Source: Persicaria tinctoria
Lineage: Eukaryota; Streptophyta; Magnoliopsida; Caryophyllales; Polygonaceae
NCBI GenBank assembly: GCA_037127255.1
Contig: JBANSL010000005.1
Span: 2,914,001-2,978,000, forward strand
DNA: 64,000 nucleotides
Direction of reading: 5' to 3'
Made by a program: the position numbers and the translations under genes. Below are positions 10,704 to 23,869 of the stretch, one piece after another; positions within the stretch are counted from its first letter, which is position 1, and every line of letters begins with the position of its first letter. The notes below the pieces were generated by a model. The model did not search any database. It was not told where the DNA came from and saw nothing but the letters and a program-made list of their open reading frames with translations.

Positions 10704-13700
10704 TTACCAATATTTAATCGTGATGCGAGGAACATGTTGAATGAGCTGGGCATCTTCTCCCCCTTTCTCTATACTATTGTAGAATTCACCATTCATGCGT
10801 ATAAAGTGTAATTCATGCAAGGTAGAGATGAATTTCAGTCCTCGAGGAAGCCTCCTTAACTGACGACAATGCTCAACGTGTAATTTGGTGAGTACAGGCA
10901 TGGCTGATCCCCTTTCAATACTCCATTCCTTCAACTCCTCTAGCTGAACTAACTTGAGCTCTTTGAGTTGCGGAAACTCCGTCGCAGAGCAACTCCACTT
11001 GGTGCCCTCGTAGGACCGATACAGTAAAGCGAGGGAAGTTAAGTTTGGGAGTTTGCCCAAACCTGCAAGTGTGGCTTCTGCTTCCAACATTGTCTCATAC
11101 AAGATTATCTTGTTGAGACAGGTGGGGAACTGAATATTGACGCCACGTTCCCATCTCTCTAGTATTCTTCCCCGTAAATGGAGCTTCCGCAAATGTTGGC
11201 AAGGGACGATTGGTCGTAACTTATTCCTTGGCAACACAACATCATCCGGCTGATGGTGAGAACGCTTTTGTAAACTCAATGGATCATCTATATGATCATA
11301 GTACCAGCCCAAAGTCAATGAATGAAGATGGTCCAAGCTTATACTTGGGCATCGAAATGCGGCCTCTAGCTGCTCCTCGCTTTCTATGCCTCTTATATCC
11401 AACTCTTGGACACTCGGACTTAGACGGGGTAGCTCTTCCACCATCCAACTACCTCCTCGCACGCCCTTTAGTATTTGCAAGTGCTTTAGGGCATGCAACT
11501 TCACTTCGTGGTGCTTAATATTTACATTTTCATGAGTAGGTAATGAAATATGTCGGAGGCTTGAAAGTTTCCAAAGAACATCAGGGATTTCAAGCTTGTC
11601 GGAACCGAAACCTGCAGGTGGATTTCTGTAGTCTAGTGTGACAAGGTTACGCAAGTTTCCGATAGAGGAAGGCAGACCATTTGCGAAAAATGGCACCCAT
11701 ATACCAAGGTACCTGAGGTTAATCAAGCACCCTATCTCTGTTGGTACCATATCAGTCGAAAGAAATAGAACTCTGAGTAACCTGAACGTCAGCACCTGCG
11801 TTATATTTTCGGTTGCAAATGAGCAAAAACAGACTAGAGATCGAAGGTGCTGACTCTTTGTTGGGAACACCCTGTACAAACAACAACAAACAATATATAA
11901 TCGATTGTTAGTGGCTAAAGTGAAGAAATAGATTGTCCAAAAAGTAAAAAAAAACATGCTAATTAGTTAATCAATTCAAACAAGAGAATTATACTGTATA
12001 CTTATCTGACCTGAGATAAGAATAAATTGCAACTCGGCGTAATTTTGTCGCCGTTTCATTTGAATTCGACGTGTTGGAAGAGAGTATCTCTAGAAAGTCT
12101 TGTTCCTTTGCCTTCTTGATGCATAAATCTCTCACTAGATCATGCATTCGAATGGTCTTCACAACTCCTCGATAGTTTCTCCTCACAACCTGGACCACAC
12201 AACGAAGAATCAACTCTTCCAAATACTCCCTTGCCACATCCTCCAATGTGTCACCATCACGCAACTGATCGGATGTGATAAAGCCTTCGGCTATCCACAT
12301 TCTGCATAGCATTGTTGTATCAATCTTGGAATCCTCCCTAAAGGTAGCCAAGTGAAGAAAACATGGTTTTAGTTCACTAGGTAGATCGGTATAGCTTAAT
12401 GCTAGCATCTCCTTCACTGGCCCATACAAGTGCGTGCCTCGTCCTTGTTCCATTATCCGTGAGCTCACCGCCTTCTCAACCTTTTCCCATTCCTCGAGAG
12501 TTTCCTTCTTAGCTAGGATGCCGGCTAGTGCAACCACTGCTAATGGTAAGCCCTCGCATTTCTTCAACATCTTCTTTCCTAGTTCTTCAAAGACACAAAA
12601 ATCCAACTCAGACTTGTGTATACGAACTATCTTTGTAAATAGCTCCCAACTCTCGTCGTCTGTTAGACGTCTTGGTTCGTGTAAGAGGCACTTCAAATCG
12701 GGAAAATCAACCACTTCTTGCTTCCGAGTTGTGATTATAATCTTCCGTCCATCCTTTTTTGATGGGTGCAATGCTGGAAAGATCTCTTCTAATGCTTGCT
12801 TTGTCCACACATCGTCAAGAACTATAAGGATCTGTTTCGTATGCCAAAGATTAATTCAGCTTATGATTATAATCTAGATGAATATTTTTATAAAATTTTA
12901 AAAAGCTTATGTCAAACAAGCCCTAAGTACCTCTTATACTCAAGATAGCGGGAAAGCTTCTCCACGATCGCTCCAACACTCTGAGCTTCATCCTTTGTCA
13001 CGGTTTCTCCACTCGATATTCTCAGGAGTTCGAGTAAGATTTGTTTAGTATCCCATAGTTCGGAAATCGCTACCCATGCCATGGAATCAAAGTGTTTTTT
13101 GACTCTCTCATGGTTGAAGAGCTTCCTAGAAAGAGTGGATTTACCAGATCCACCCATTCCCACAATGGCTATCATCTTTATTTGAGCCTCATCTACAGTC
13201 AACACCTCAACCAACTTGTTGATATCTTCTTCAAGACCAACAACATGTTCCTCAATGGTATGTGGAGAAGCAATTGGTGTCCTCCTCCTATATCTTTTCG
13301 GCCCCTCTCCGGCATTTGCACTTACCCCATATCGATCACCCCGATACTTTTTCCAATTCTCCATAGTTTCGGCTATCCTCACTTTGATTGCTTCAATCTC
13401 AGAGCCCACTTGGTGTCGTCGCGAAAGCTTGCAACAAAAGAAGAAATACCTTCTAAAGAAGGTTTCTTTCTTTTTGTCTGGAGAACTAGCTTCAAGTACG
13501 TAGGATTCGATCAAATCTTCGGCATCATAAACAATATTTCTGATCTCTTTGATCATAGTGTGGGTTCGTCGATCACCTCCTTCCTCATGCTGCTCCTCCA
13601 TGTCAATAACAAAGTTGCTCATCATTGTTAGCTCTTGTTGCAAGCTCTGAACTTGACCTTTGACTCCATATAAGAGGTTGGCTTCTTGGAGTAAAACCTC

Positions 13701-13745
13701 ACCGATTTTTCCAGCAACAACACTAACGATGGAGCCAACACTCAT
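10704..13745 (-). CDS. CC-NBS-LRR paralogue, gene B; probable recent pseudogene or mis-spliced allele
   Basis: Tandem paralogue of gene A. Homologous exons: 13745-12931, 12831-12011 and 11871-10704. It has the coiled coil with an AEDLIES motif, P-loop GMGGSGKST, CEGLPL, CFLHLATF, a canonical MHDL and LRRs. Relative to gene A one base is missing at about 12824-12829. Joining the conserved donor (AAGAG before GTACTT) to the conserved acceptor (AAACAG, ending 12832) therefore gives a TAG stop three codons into exon 2, exactly at the kinase-2 motif. All downstream sequence stays open, and the other frame reads ILIVLDDVW. Frame would be kept if a weaker donor (before GTTTGA, exon 1 ending 12918) were used, adding four residues and giving 938. 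Either the gene was broken recently or it has moved its splice site. RNA evidence would decide. Confidence 0.75.
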
Positions 13746-13782
13746 ATTTCCCGGCCTTGTGCCTCACCACCTGGGGATCGGA

Positions 13783-14031
13783 CAACAAATGCATGTACAT
13801 ATATAAAGTTACTTCTGAGAAAGTTTAATTAGTAGACAGATATATATATGCTTTAATTAAGTACGTTATAAGAAGTTTATTTTTTGATACAATAAGTAGT
13901 GAGTCCCTGGCTCTACCGGCATATAAATAATAATGTAGTATATACAACTTACAAGTGTGTATATTAAGTAGCAGTTCATAAAGGTAGAAATTTTATTTTA
14001 CGTGATGAAAATGCACATTTATTAATTAATA
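13783..14031. other. AT-rich non-coding DNA upstream of gene B
   Basis: No gene, RNA or clear element is seen. The acceptor-like CCCAG on the minus strand ends at 13771, matching the presumed leader-intron acceptor of gene A, so this may be intron sequence. Confidence 0.3.
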
Positions 14032-14235
14032 CTCCCTCCATTCTGCAAAATATGACGTTAATTATTCACACACGTTTCTTTAGAATGATAAAAATTATAT
14101 AAAATATTTATTTTTTTTATAATTTTTTTAACAAGTTTGTATTTATTAATAATAACTACGAAATTGTTAAAAAAATTAGATATTTTATATAGTTTTTATC
14201 TCCTAAAAAAGCGTGCATGAATAGTAAAGTGACAT
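14032..14235. mobile_element. Stowaway MITE, degraded at its right end
   Basis: It starts TA then CTCCCTCCATTCTGC, the Stowaway terminal motif. The inner sequence folds back on itself (ACACGTTTCTTTAGA facing a matching GCGTGCATG side). The expected right terminus is not found, so the right end is approximate. Confidence 0.6.
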
Positions 14236-14373
14236 GTTTACTACGAAATTGTATTATTTGTTCACTTTACATTTTGTAATCTCATATTTTTTACTTTTTA
14301 AAATAAAGACAAAAAATGTGATGTAACATTCTTGTTTCGTTTTGTAATCTTATATTTGCACCTTATAATATTG

Positions 14374-14865
14374 GGCAAACTGCAGAAAACCACCCTTTAA
14401 ATTGGGCATATTGCTTAAAACCACCCCTTAAAATCAATATTGCAGAAAACCACCCTTTATATAGCTTTTATTTACCAAAGACCATCATGTCTCTGTTTAC
14501 CAAAGACCTTTATCATATGGAAAGGCGATATTGAAGGGGATCTCACATAGGAGTTTTGGAGAGATTTAGGCATGGATTGAAGGGGGCCTAGTATAAGATC
14601 GTAAGAGTTGTTGAATAATTTCAATTAACAAAGTGTGTAAGAAGTTGTAAATATGTACAAAAAGATAGGCGGAGAGCTGAGTGGTGACAATAAAATGATA
14701 TAAATAGGGGTAATTTTGGTTTTTTCAAAGATATTTAATAAAACTCTAACGGTACATGGATGCGGGGTGTCTTTGGCAAACAAAAGCTATATAAATGGTG
14801 GTATTCTACAATATTGGATTTAAGGGGTGTTTTTTGAGCAATATGCCCTATTTAAGGGGTGGTTT
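14374..14865. mobile_element. MITE with long inverted repeats (AAACCACCCC family)
   Basis: The first and last 120 or so bases are inverted copies. Both contain GGGCATATTGCT, AAACCACCCCTTAAA, CAATATTG and TTATATAGCTTTT followed by GCCAAAGAC or ACCAAAGAC. The middle (about 14500-14750) is unrelated to any gene seen. Shorter diverged relatives with AAACCACCCTTTAAAT lie near 36200 and 45250. No clean target-site duplication was found. Confidence 0.65.
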
Positions 14866-15546
14866 ACCTATATTATTTCAAATAAAAATTATGGGTTAAA
14901 ATCTATAATTTTTTTAATTGAAATAAGGCAATATATTCGTAGGAATAGAAAGTATGGGGAGGCGGTGACATTTATCCATAATTAGGCTCATTTACCCATA
15001 AATTAAATACATTTACACGTTGAGCATATTTACAAGTTAAGAAACATTTTCATTTGAATCATTACCTATATATACTGCTAACCAATAAATCTGCAAACCT
15101 ATCATATGAATCAGCAAGTTTATCAATTCTTCTATTATTTCTATATAAGGTGTTACATGAATAGTATTTAACAATCTCAAATGTCATCCTCTCCTTAGAT
15201 AATGAGATTTTAACTAATTACGTACATTCCGTTATTCACATTTTGACCTAATTCTTAATTTTAGAAACTCTTCTAAAAATAACTTAAAGCATGGGATTAA
15301 TTCAAGCACAACATGCTTTGCAACTAATTAAAATACTTAAATACCTGAACGTAGTTATATATATTGAATCGTGAAGTTTCAGCCAATAAGTAACTTCCAA
15401 CCAATTTCTAGCTACAGATCGATGGCAATCCTCAATAAAGCCTCCCTTAGTCCAAGCTCGATCACCACAGATTTATTCCGTTTCCTACCTCATAGCGTCA
15501 TTGTTTTGAGAAGATGAAAATATTAAAATCAAGAAAATAAACTACC

Positions 15547-16380
<834 letters not shown>

Positions 16381-16450
16381 TTTTAACTAGGTAGCGTTCC
16401 TTATTTGAACTCAAAACTTTATTAAATTTAAAAATATTACTCCCTCCACA

Positions 16451-16455
<5 letters not shown>

Positions 16456-16481
<26 letters not shown>
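16456..16481. repeat. (TA)n microsatellite
   Basis: A run of TA dinucleotides lies between ordinary AT-rich DNA on both sides. Confidence 0.8.
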
Positions 16482-16485
<4 letters not shown>

Positions 16486-17057
16486 GACATTTTGACCACT
16501 TTTTCATTGAACAAAATATTTGTCCCTTTGAACACAATTAATGATAAAAAATTCTAATTTTGTTAATTTATATCATTAATTGTATTTGATTTTCAAAATA
16601 CTCTATTAATACTTTAACTTCCCAATTTTTTTTTCATCGGTCCATTTTTTCACATTATTTATTTGGTAAAATTTTAGCTATTCTTCTTACCATTTTTAAC
16701 TTCCTTAAAAAGTGTAAAATTGGTCAAATGGTCAATTATACGGGTACAACTTTCAAACACTTGAAAATAAAGCTAAAAAAATTAAAAATAAACTCATATT
16801 AGAAAGCTCCATCAAAGAGTAATAAACTGTCAATCTACCCAAGATATATTAAAAATGTACTCTTTTCTTAGACTTGCATATGTTTTGTCTCTGATGATGT
16901 GTGTCAATTAATGCGATAATTAACTTAATTAGGAAATTAAGAATTCTAAATAATCGAGCACGAAACTAAAGAAATAACATACTACAAAAATAAACATAAC
17001 AATAAAATAACAAGAAATAAGGGCATAAATTTTAAACTAGAGGGGTTTGACCAATAC

Positions 17058-17490
17058 CTGAACATAATATAGTTATATTGAACCTCCGGTGTTTCTGTAA
17101 ATTTCAATCGATCTCCTCAATCAAGCTTCCCTTAATCCATGCTCACCACATATCTATTTCGCTTCCTGGTTTGGTTTCTTGGAAAGAATAAAATGATGAA
17201 AATCAAGAAAACAAACTATATATTTACAATATAACTTTTGATTATGTACCCAAACTTTATTTAATTTAAAAAGATTATAAACATGTACACTTAAAAATAA
17301 AACACTAAATTAAAAAAACTCAACACACTTTTAATAGAAAACTCCATGGAAGGTTTTTAAACTTATACAAGTAATATAAGTAATGGTACCATATACCTGA
17401 TCGATGTTTGGGGTGTCGATCTCCTCCAAGATAGCGTCGTCAATCTATGATCTTAGCTCTTTGTTTCCAGAAGCTTCGAAAGATGGGATT
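17058..17490 (-). other. Putative non-coding leader exons of gene B
   Basis: Two blocks conserved with upstream of gene A: about 17058-17190 and about 17397-17490, both ending at CAG immediately before GT on the minus strand. The second contains the words GATCGATGTTTGGGGTGTCG (plus strand) shared with 7551 onward. They are interpreted as spliced 5'-UTR exons. A diverged extra copy of the first block ends at 15345. Confidence 0.35.
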
Positions 17491-17779
17491 ATATATATTT
17501 ATGAAATTGTGGAAAATGTGGGATATTCAAATCGAAAGCCATGCAATTGCAAACATATTTATATACAGAAACACAACCAAATTAAACTTAATTGATCGAT
17601 ATGCAAGTAAAGAATGATACTTTAATTTGCCCCCCCTGGATAGTTACGTTGGATGAGCCCAAATTTAAGTAATTAGTGTTCTGCAAGAAAAGAATTTATA
17701 CTTTTTTCCCCTTGGATAATTGATCGACCACAAAGTAATTAATTATAAGATTGGTCGTGTTGCAAGTAAAGAATATATA

Positions 17780-18086
17780 TAGGGTGTGGTTTGGGCGTGC
17801 ACACCCTTAGGGTGTACCTTATGCACAAATGTTATTCGGTGAAATATAAAATATTATTCGGTGAAATTTGAAGCATTATTCGCTGAAACATTCTACCGAA
17901 TACTGTTATATTTTTTTTTCTGTTCAGTTCAGATGAAAACGTCCCAATTTCACTGAATAATTTGTAATATTCTACCGAATAATATTTAGTTTTTTTATAC
18001 ATCCATTTCAAATAAAAGAAACCTCAATTCCCTAAACAATTTTATACGAAATGCTTCAAATTTCACCAAATAATGTTTCACATTCT
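17780..18086. mobile_element. ATTCGGTGAAAT-type MITE fragment flanking the gypsy remnant
   Basis: It starts in TATATA then GGGTGTGGTTTGGGCG, followed by direct and inverted copies of TTATTCGGTGAAAT. A matching inverted piece (TTTCACCGAATAATG) appears at about 21200-21214 on the other side of the gypsy remnant. One reading is that the gypsy element landed in this MITE. Copy 1 of the segmental duplication has none of it. Confidence 0.5.
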
Positions 18087-21000
18087 GATAGCGACTATTT
18101 AGTCATGTTTATAGGACACTCTCGGTTAGAGTTTAGGGCGTTTTAATCAAGCATTTGCCTATTTCTTAGCCCTTAGTGTCCCATTTCGAGGAATCAGTGT
18201 CTACCGCTAGTTTATTGTGATTTCAGGTTTGGAGCGGTTTTGGAGCTGATTCAAGAGCTTATGGAGAAAGGGGTGGTTCAATGATCTTTAGTACACTAAG
18301 GAGTCATCAAAGACAAACTAGGAGGCACGAGATCAAGGAAATGTGCCAAGAGATTCGAAGCATAATCGAACAAAGTGGATAAGGCATTCATATGCATTAA
18401 TCGGACGAGCGAGGACTCTAGAAAATGCATTTCAAAGCGACCCTGCTGAAAGCCACTCGGCCAAGTGCTCTAAACACTCGACAAGGTGTATGATCGAGTG
18501 GTCCTCAGAACTGGCCAAAGTTCAACACTCGACAAGGGGTCTTAGTCTCTCGATTTCAAAACCCAAAATCAGTTCTAATCGTCTCTCGTCAACTAGGGCT
18601 GGCGCGATAGGATTAAATCACCAAATAGAATCAAATATCATTCAAACAATACTAAGCACAAGTCTATCTTTGCATCGTCGGGATCCCCCCGGCCCTAGAA
18701 CAATGAAATCTAGCAACCCATAACAGGAACCATGCTTGAATCAATCAAATTCAACAAAACAACCATTGATAAAGTGGAAGAGTTACCGAAATTCGATCGA
18801 TCCGATCCCGTCTTCGATTACAGATCTCAAAACCTTCTCAAAATCCACTCCACACTACTTCAACAACTACAATCCCCGAGCGAGGGATCACCCCGGTTTC
18901 TCTTATGCTAACAGACAAGCTGCAGAAGGATCACCACCTGGATTTCCTCCTAAACCCCTACAACAGAAAGATAAGATGGATTTGATGATGGAACAACTCA
19001 TGGGTACCGTTCAGAACCTAGCAGGAGAGGTGCAGAATCTCAGCAGAGGTCAGAAGTTACTTGAAACACAAGTAGCTCAACAAGCTATCAATGCTCCTAG
19101 GCCTGCTGGTCAGTTTCCAGGGTGTACTGAAGAGAATCCCAAGGTACAGATTTCTGCTATATCTTTGAGAAGTGGAAAGCAGTTGGAAGATCCGATGCTT
19201 ATAGCACCGAAAGAGACTAAGAACGGAGCTGAAGCTAAAATGGAAAAGGCTCCTGAATCGGTGAAAGAGCCGCCATATGTGCCTCCTTCTCCTTACAAGC
19301 CGCCGTTTCCGTTTACACAAAGAAAGGCTCAATCTCAAACCGAGGGACAGTTCAGAAAGTTTTTGGAGGTGTTGAAGAAGCTCTACGCCAATATTCCATT
19401 CACCGATGTTTTGACCCAAATGCCATCCTATATGAAGTTTCTGAAGGAGATCCTCTCTAACAAGAGGAAGCTCGATGAGTGTCAAGCAGTGTTTCTTACC
19501 GAGGAGTGCAGCGCCTTAATTGAGAACAAGCTTCCACCTAAGCTGGAGGACCCAGGTAGTTTTGTTGTCCCTATTTCCTTTGTTCATAGTCTTGATTTTA
19601 AAGCTTTATGTGATTTGGGAGCTAGTGCTAGTTTGCTTCCTCTCTCGATTTGCAAGAAACTGGGTCTAGGAGAGCCTAGACCGGTTAGGATGCAGTTGAT
19701 CATGGCGAACAGGTTCATTGCCCACCCAGTTGGTGTTTTAGAGAATGTTCCTATTAAGGTGGGTAAGTTTTTCGTACCGGTAGACTAATTTGTTGTATTG
19801 GATATGGATGTCAGCACCCTCATTCCTATCATTCTTGGAAGGCCTTTCTTGGCCACTGCAGGGGCTCTGATTGATGTACGAAAATGGACTCTCTCTTTTG
19901 AGATAGGGGATGAGAAGGTCGAATTTAACCTCCCTAAACCTTTAGAACCACCTGTTGTTGAGTCTATCTGTTACAGGATTGATGTTGCAGGTAAAGGAGG
20001 CCATGATGCCATGAAAGAAGTGGTCAACCGAGACCCTTCAGAGTTTGCTCTGAGAAAGAGTGTGGTCAATGGTGCTAGAAAAGAGTTATTTGCTGATGTA
20101 GCTCGAGATTTGACTATCTTTGTGGAGGATCCCAAATCTGTTTTGCAGGTATATGACGGAGTCTCTACAAGTGAAGCTAAAGGAAGACCTCTCGAAAGAG
20201 TTCAAGAAGGTGATTTAGTGCTACTTTTCCACTCAAGGCTAAAGTTGGCTCCAGGGAAGTTGATATCAAGGTGGAGCGGGCCCTTCAAGGTCAAAGGAAT
20301 GCATCCCCATGGAGTTGTTGAGTTATGGAGAAAACGGACTGGCGAGTTCAAGGTGAATGGACAAAGACTAAAGAAATACTCTGCCGTAGATCCGACCAAG
20401 GAGGTTGTTTCCATTCAACCCCCTTGACCCAAGAAATCGAAGGTAATGGAAGGTCGACTTCAAACCATAAACTAGCGCTTCTTGGGAGGTAACCCGAGGT
20501 AGGTTTTCTTTATTTTTTTTCTTTATTTTTAGTTTTCAGTTTTTTTTTTCTTTTGTTTTTTTTTTGGGGGGTTGATTTGCAAAAGTGCAAGTATGGGGTG
20601 GAGAGTGCACTATATTGAGAATATTATTTGTGTTTTGAGCTGAATTGAAGGTGTTTGACACCTATCTACTAACCCCAATCTTGCCGAGTTTGTTGCTTGT
20701 TTGTGTTGGTTATCTTGCCTAGGTTTGGACGCAAATGGCTCTAGCTTGGCTACCTTCTACACACATGCTCTACATGTTGAAATTGTGAGTATTCCCATCT
20801 CTTACTTGATTTTTTTGCACATTGAGGACAATGCTTTGTCTAAGTATGGGGTGGGGGTGAATACTTCACAATTTTTGCGGTTTTTGTGTCTATTTGGCCC
20901 GCGCTTATTGGAATGTTTGATGACTGCTTGAACATTGAGCCATTGTCTTGTTTGACTAGCTAGATTGTATACCCTTTTGCTTGATCTTATGTTTATCTTG

Positions 21001-21198
21001 CCTCATATATGGATACTTGAGCTTGACTTGATACCGCATTATTGGGTTTGTGTGCACAAATTGAAATATGATTGAGGCAGTTTTGTCAGCCAATTTATCC
21101 TTGCCTATCCTTGCATTTGACCATCTGCTTGAAGCCTTCTGAGCCTTAAAAGCATGTTTCTTTGGTAGCTTCACATATTCCCCTGAACAATACTCATA
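18087..21198 (+). mobile_element. Ty3/gypsy (Athila-like) remnant with internal deletion of RT, RNase H and most of integrase
   Basis: The body begins TGATAGCGACTATTTAGTC, like an LTR start, and contains repeated CTCGACAAGG/CACTCGG words (about 18460-18560). It then carries the coding remnant, and after it GCTTCTTGGGAGGTAACCC and two copies of AAGTATGGGGTGG. Such words are typical of the post-pol region of plant Athila/Tat-type elements. Neither a complete LTR pair nor a clear target-site duplication is visible, so the boundaries are approximate. Confidence 0.6.
18736..20427 (+). pseudogene. gypsy gag C-terminus and aspartic protease joined to the integrase C-terminus
   Basis: One reading frame interrupted by a single TAA at 19786-19788. 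Up to that stop it shows the gag tail (FPPKPLQQ, a coiled region with LAGEVQNLSRGQ, ISLRSGKQLE, PPYVPPSPYKPPFPF). A retropepsin-like region follows with CDLGASASLLPLSICKKLG, where CDLGAS corresponds to the catalytic D-S/T-G of the family. After the stop the frame continues with [16 protein letters not shown]. It then jumps to the integrase C-terminal module ([41 protein letters not shown]). Reverse transcriptase, RNase H and the integrase core are absent, so a large in-frame deletion lies near 20000-20150. It cannot be autonomous. Confidence 0.7.
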
Positions 21199-22155
21199 TT
21201 TCACCGAATAATGCTTCAAATTGATCCAGGAACAAGCGATATATCTCTTTGAATTGTACGTACTCCATCTGTACCAGCCATATATCGATCCATTAACTGC
21301 AAACGAACAATTAACCAAGAAAGTTGCAATTCATATTATATGTCAAGAAAACACATGACCTTTTAATTTGCCACAGTTTCAGAATTTTGAGGTGTGAATC
21401 AATATTGTGCTACTTCTCCTATTGTCATTTGATTTTAATTACTATGATGAAATCTCACTCGACTTATATTAGTCTACTAGCGCATATGCGTTCATACACA
21501 TAGAATGAGAGATGTTAGATCAATTGAGTATGAACTAAATAAGTGTAGTGTATACTTTTTATTATTATTATTATTATTTTCATGAAAAAATGATGTTATA
21601 TCGTTGTTACAAGTTTCTTTCTTTCATTAACCTCTTTGATGATATACTAGTGTAGTGAGGTTACGTACTGATCAATTGGAAGATCTTTGATGATACACGT
21701 AATAGATTTTAGGGTTAGACCATCTGGAAACCCATGGGTAGAGTTGGCACGTGGGACATCGAACCAAGGCTCGAGTTAGTCCCTAGCTCCTCACGACCAT
21801 GCTGGTTTTAGATGGCTCAAGTGAGCACATAAGCTGACGAGCCTGACATCGTCAAAAGCCCATAATGGCTCTGGCCCATATTCTATCCAAAAGTTTGCAC
21901 TGTCTTTGATGCAACGCAGCGTTTTGGTGTGTAATTAAGCTTAGTGCAAAGCTTGAATCCAACTTCAACTGTTGATTCTAGAGAGATGAGAGACGATTTA
22001 GGTTTCAAAGAAGCTTTCTTTGGGAGGGAGAAAGAGAAGGAGAAGACGAAGATCCAAAAGATCGAATCCAACCAGAATTCCCAAAATTTAATAAAAAGTT
22101 TTCAAAAACTAGTCTCACCTTTCATTAAAAAAATCAAGGTAACAGATACTCTATA

Positions 22156-22405
22156 CTTCTTCTATTCGACAAAACATATCATTTTAGAGTGTTAATTTTA
22201 TTTATAAAAACATGTCATTTTAGATATTTTTAGCTTAATTTACAAAAAATGTATTTGTAATGATTAATGTGGCATTAGTTGTAGTACATTTTCAATAAAG
22301 TAAAAAAGTAATGTATAAATGAGAGCAAAATAGTATCTTTATTAATTGATTTCCTACAAAACTGTGCACGGGGTTATAATGATATGTTTTGACAAATAGA
22401 TGGAG
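22156..22405. mobile_element. Stowaway MITE (present only in duplication copy 2)
   Basis: Termini CTTCTTCTATTCGACAAAAC and its inverted match GACAAATAGATGGAG, flanked by TA on both sides. Copy 1 has the uninterrupted site, GATACTATATGAGAATATTT, at about 9397-9416. Confidence 0.8.
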
Positions 22406-22948
22406 TATAAGAATATTTGCAAAACTAATTAAAATAACCCAATCTTTTAAAGCATGTTAAAAAAATATGATCGATCACCTTTCAACAGTAAGAAAAATAA
22501 TCCAATCTTTGAGTACGTAACAAAGCATCATGTCTATTTTTTTTTATTTTTTTTTACCATAAATCAAGCCAAAAATGTTGACATGAAATTAGTCAAATGG
22601 TATCATTCTCATTATAATAACTCAATATCATCCAAAATACAATAGGATCATAATTTCAATGATTATTTGTTAACGTTTTTGGTTGGATTTATGGTTAGAA
22701 AAAAAAAAGTTGGATACTTTGTTACCGTCTTTCTAAAGGTTGAATTGCTTTTTTTTTAACAATTGAAATGTGGAGAAATTTTTTGCAACATCTCTCTAAA
22801 AAGTGGGTTATTTTACTTAGTTTTGCCAAGAATATATGTTTTGAATATAAATTTATCTTTTTAAATTTCTTTTAATATTAATTTAAGAATAAAATGATTG
22901 ATTTCATTGATGTGGATTGTGAAGGGATCGAGTAGCGAAGATCCTCTG

Positions 22949-23352
22949 TAAAGCATCCCCAACAGCATCTCTATTATAGAGAAAAGTGAGAGTTTAGCAA
23001 AATATATATTGGAGTTTTTTTTACCCAACAACTCCTCTATTTCTTTCTCTAAAATAGAGAATAGATGAGAGAGAATGAAAAAATCTCTATATTTGTAGCA
23101 TTTGAGAAAATATCTAAAATTAAATGTTCACTATCTCCCAAAACCCCATCACACCTGCATCACAAAAAAAGAAAAGAAAAAGAATAAAAAATGTTTCTCT
23201 AATTCAAATTGAACCAATGAATTATCAAAATAATAAATGTAAAATCTGTAAAATAGAGTAACTGTTGGAGTTCTAAGGTAAAATTTATAGAGATTTTGTA
23301 ATTTTCTTTTTTATTATAGAAATTTTTTACCAAATCTGTTGTGGATGCTCTA
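22949..23352. mobile_element. MITE of the AGCATCCCCAACAG family
   Basis: Left end AGCATCCCCAACAGCATCTC and inverted right end TGTTGTGGATGCTC. The inside carries CTCTAAAATAGAGA motifs. A relative lies at about 31697-32155. No target-site duplication could be fixed. Confidence 0.55.
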
Positions 23353-23637
23353 ACCCTCCATGAACATTCGGTGTATAATTTAATTATTTATGTATTAATT
23401 AATACCTAAATTTTTAATAATAAATTATATCTATATTTTATACATTTATATTGCCATGCTTATAAACTTCTGTTATAAAAATTCATGTTTATGAAAATTC
23501 ATTTTTTTAAATAATGACGTTTTAGTTATTTATATTTTTAAAATGATCTTTTTCATGAAAAAAAAGGTTATAAACACATCAATATAACATAAAAAATATT
23601 TTTTTAAAAAAATAAATATTAATTTATATAAATAATA

Positions 23638-23869
23638 CTCCCTCCGTTAATTAAAACCTGACGTTTTACTATTCACACACGCTTTTTGAGGTGTTAAAAA
23701 CTATATAAAATATTAACTTTTTAAATAATTTTTTAAAATAATTTCATACTTATTACTATCAAATATGAATTTATAAAAACAAATGTAAAAAAATTAATAT
23801 TTTATATAGTTTTTACCATTCTAAAAAAAACGTACATGAATAATAAACGACAAGTTTTAATTAATAGAG
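23638..23869. mobile_element. Stowaway MITE
   Basis: Starts CTCCCTCCGTTAATTAAAAC after TA and ends in the degraded inverted copy GTTTTAATTAATAGAG before TA. The interior folds back (ACACGCTTTTTGAGG facing AAAACGTACATG). Confidence 0.75.
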
